Part shown: piece by piece, positions 6,553 to 8,062 of the stretch | Layout: each line of letters opens with the position of its first letter | How positions within the stretch are numbered: position 1 is the first letter of the stretch | DNA from: an uncultured Rubrobacteraceae bacterium | Lineage (GTDB): Bacteria; Actinomycetota; Rubrobacteria; Rubrobacterales; Rubrobacteraceae | Assembly (NCBI GenBank): GCA_902805985.1 | Contig: CADCUW010000062.1 | Span: forward strand, 1 to 8,062 | Direction of reading: 5' to 3' | DNA length: 8,062 nucleotides | Program-made: the position numbers and the translations under genes | Notes under the pieces: generated by a model | Told to the model about the DNA's origin: nothing | Seen by the model: the letters and a program-made list of their open reading frames with translations, nothing else | Database searches by the model: none

Positions 6553-7332
6553 ATGTCTGGACTGCTAGAAGGCAAGAAGGTGCTGGTGACCGGCGTTCTG
6601 GACCGGCGCTCCATCGCCTATTCGGCGGCGCGGCTGGCCGCCGAACAGGGCGCGGAGGTGGCCCTCAGCAGCTTCGGCCGCGCCCGCAGCCTGACAGAAC
6701 GGACCGCCAGGAAGCTCGATCCCCAGCCCCCCATCCTGGAGCTCGACGTCAACAAACCCGAGGACATCGAGGCCGTGGCAAAAGACCTCGAAGATCGGTG
6801 GGGCGAGATCCACGGCATCGTCCACGCCATCGCCTTCGCCCCCGAAGACGCCCTCGGCGGCAACTTCCTGACCGCCGACTGGCCCTCCGTCGCGACCGCC
6901 GTCCAGACCTCGGCCTTCTCCCTAAAGGCGCTCACCGTCGGCCTCTCGCACCTTATGAAGCCAGGCGCCTCCGTCGTCGGCCTCGACTTCGACGCCCGTG
7001 TGGCCTGGCCCTCCTACGACTGGATGGGTGTTGCCAAGGCGGCCCTCGAGTCAACCTCCCGCTACCTCGCCCGCGACCTCGGCGGCCGGGGCATCAGGGT
7101 AAACCTCGTTTCGGCAGGCCCCGTAAAGACCCTCGCCGCCAAGGGCATCAGCGGCTTCGAGGAGATAGAGGGCGAGTGGGGCCGGCAGGCGCCTCTAGGC
7201 TGGGAGACCACAGACCCCGAGCCCGTCGGCCGGGCCGTCGTCAGCCTGCTTTCGGACTGGTGGCCGGCGACGACCGGGGAGCTGATCCACGTGGACGGCG
7301 GGTATCACGCGATGGGGGCGCCGATCAGGTAG
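6553..7332 (+). CDS. fabI: Enoyl-[acyl-carrier-protein] reductase (NADH), InhA-like FabI
   Basis: This 259-residue short-chain dehydrogenase performs the last reduction of each fatty-acid elongation cycle. It begins GLLEGKKVLVTGVLDRRSIA, the FabI/InhA form of the nucleotide-binding loop with Ser20 and Ile21 conserved. ELDV (63-66) contains the Asp that contacts adenine, and HAIAFAP (91-97) follows the fourth beta-strand. The catalytic pair Tyr155 and Lys162 (SYDWMGVAKAALE) shows the Tyr-x6-Lys spacing of enoyl reductases, with Phe146 in LDFD matching InhA Phe149. SAGPVKTLAAKGI (187-199) begins the substrate-binding loop, and LSDWWPATTGELIHVDGG closes the fold. The sequence is closer to InhA than to E. 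coli FabI by my reading. The InhA Ser94 position is Ala92 here. ATG at 6553 is preferred, with GGGAGG 4 bases upstream; an in-frame GTG at 6526 would only add a short unconserved tail. The stop is TAG at 7330. TAGACT at 6508-6513 is a weak -10 candidate of its own. Confidence 0.95.
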   Translation: MSGLLEGKKVLVTGVLDRRSIAYSAARLAAEQGAEVALSSFGRARSLTERTARKLDPQPPILELDVNKPEDIEAVAKDLEDRWGEIHGIVHAIAFAPEDALGGNFLTADWPSVATAVQTSAFSLKALTVGLSHLMKPGASVVGLDFDARVAWPSYDWMGVAKAALESTSRYLARDLGGRGIRVNLVSAGPVKTLAAKGISGFEEIEGEWGRQAPLGWETTDPEPVGRAVVSLLSDWWPATTGELIHVDGGYHAMGAPIR

Positions 7333-7338
7333 GTTAGA

Positions 7339-7361
7339 GGCTTCAGGTTTTAGGCTTCAGG
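7339..7361 (+). repeat. Short tandem-like direct repeat (GGCTTCAGG twice)
   Basis: Two perfect 9-base copies of GGCTTCAGG (7339-7347 and 7353-7361) are separated by TTTTA, immediately after the fabI stop and before the dehydrogenase start. A similar but degraded pattern (TTTCAGGCATCAGGTTT, about 1109-1125) occurs in another intergenic region, so this may be a dispersed intergenic repeat family. Confidence 0.5.
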
Positions 7362-7398
7362 CCTTGGCCGGGTGGAGGGGACGGCGAGGTGGTGGTCC

Positions 7399-8062
7399 GT
7401 GAAACGTCACTCGCTGCTCCTCGTAGCGCCGCGGCATCTGGAATGGGTGGAGGAAGAATTACCGCCGCTGCGTCCCGAGGAGGTACTGGTACGGACCGCC
7501 GTCGGGAGCATCAGCGTGGGAAGCGAGCTGCCCCTCTACCGCGGTGATGCCAGGTTCGGACGGGAGGCTGGATATCCCCGGATGACGGGATACGAGAACG
7601 TCGGGATCGTGCTCGCGCGCGGCGACAACGTTTCGAGCGTGCATCCGGGGCAGCGGGTCTTCGCTTCGTACGGGCACCGCACCCACGGGGTGCTACCGGA
7701 GGGCAAAGTGGTGAGCGTACCCGACCGCGTATCAGACCAAGTGGCGTTGCTCGCGATCCTGTCCTGCGACGTGGCCAAGGGGATTCGAAAGGTGAAAGGT
7801 CGCGCCCGGACCGGAGGAGCGCGTGCTCGTCGCCGGTGCCGGGGCGATCGGGCTGCTCACTGTCTTCGTCCTCCGAGCATACGGGACAGGGAACGTCGAT
7901 GTAATAGAGCCGCTGGCGGACCGCCGCGTCCTGGCTGCGAAGCTGGGTGCGCGGAGCGCCGTGGACCCTGAGGCGTCGGTTCCTGACGGGCACGCGGTCG
8001 CCTTCGAGTGCTCTGGCCGCGACGGTGCGTTCTGGCTGCTGCAGCGTAAGCTGGGAACCGGT
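7399..8062 (+). pseudogene. MDR-family (BchC/zinc-type alcohol dehydrogenase-like) gene with a frameshift, 3' end outside window
   Basis: Two consecutive frames together encode one medium-chain dehydrogenase. Residues 1-133 (7399-7797) give the GroES-like domain: PPLRPEEVLVRTAVGSISVG, then SELPLYRG, GYPRMTGYENVG, and GQRVFASYGHRTHGV. From about 7799 the NAD(P)-binding Rossmann domain continues in the next frame, with VLVAGAGAIGLL (GAGAIG at 7835-7852), VDVIEPLADRR and KLGARSAVD, to the window edge. Frame 1 otherwise runs into a meaningless Arg-rich tail and stops at 7971. The downstream frame has a TGA at 7793-7795, so the lesion lies just after it; one extra A in AAA (7795-7797) would explain it, restoring VKVAPG. 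The usual catalytic-zinc cysteine is replaced (GSISVGSE) and GHExxG is GYENVG, so it is a zinc-independent type, somewhat like BchC. GTG at 7399 is preferred over GTG at 7372 because family homology begins at KRHSLLLVAP. A sequencing error is not excluded. Confidence 0.78.

Noticed and set aside
7785..7805. Programmed ribosomal frameshift in the dehydrogenase
   Set aside because: Joining the frames needs a +1 (or -2) shift, and no classic slippery heptamer, stop-codon slip site or downstream structure is apparent. Mutation or sequence error is simpler.

Overview
This 8.06 kb window is high-GC bacterial DNA with strongly G/C-biased third codon positions. The enoyl-ACP reductase resembles mycobacterial InhA, and ATA (Ile) and AGG (Arg) codons are used freely. 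Together these suggest Actinomycetota, perhaps a Rubrobacter-like lineage; this is an inference from sequence character, not a database match.

Layout. The left part is mostly on the minus strand: the 5' end of a Crp/Fnr-family regulator (1-238, running off the window), a hypothetical protein (422-1042), a membrane zinc metallopeptidase of the YugP type (1202-1891, TTG start with a perfect AGGAGG, followed by a clear intrinsic terminator), and acetyl-CoA synthetase (2374-4296, also with a clear terminator and a recognisable promoter). A small plus-strand gene (2084-2299) for a 71-residue CxxC/HxxH protein lies between the peptidase and acs and looks lower in GC than its surroundings. From 4524 onward everything is on the plus strand: a possible 14-codon leader ORF, an LtaS/sulfatase-fold membrane phosphotransferase-like protein (4572-6479), an InhA-like enoyl-ACP reductase (6553-7332), and an MDR-family dehydrogenase (from 7399) that carries a frameshift and runs off the right end.

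Functionally the window is mostly core metabolism and envelope biology. Acs makes acetyl-CoA from acetate, FabI uses acetyl-CoA-derived acyl chains in fatty-acid elongation, the LtaS-like enzyme probably modifies a surface polymer or lipid, and the peptidase acts at the membrane. These genes do not form one obvious operon. I saw no CRISPR array, transposase, rRNA or tRNA, and no convincing new multi-gene system. The observations most worth a second look are the short leader ORF directly before the LtaS-like gene, the small Cys/His protein of atypical composition, the frameshifted dehydrogenase, the Ala at the InhA Ser94 position of FabI, and a GTAGAATAT motif recurring in three intergenic regions.
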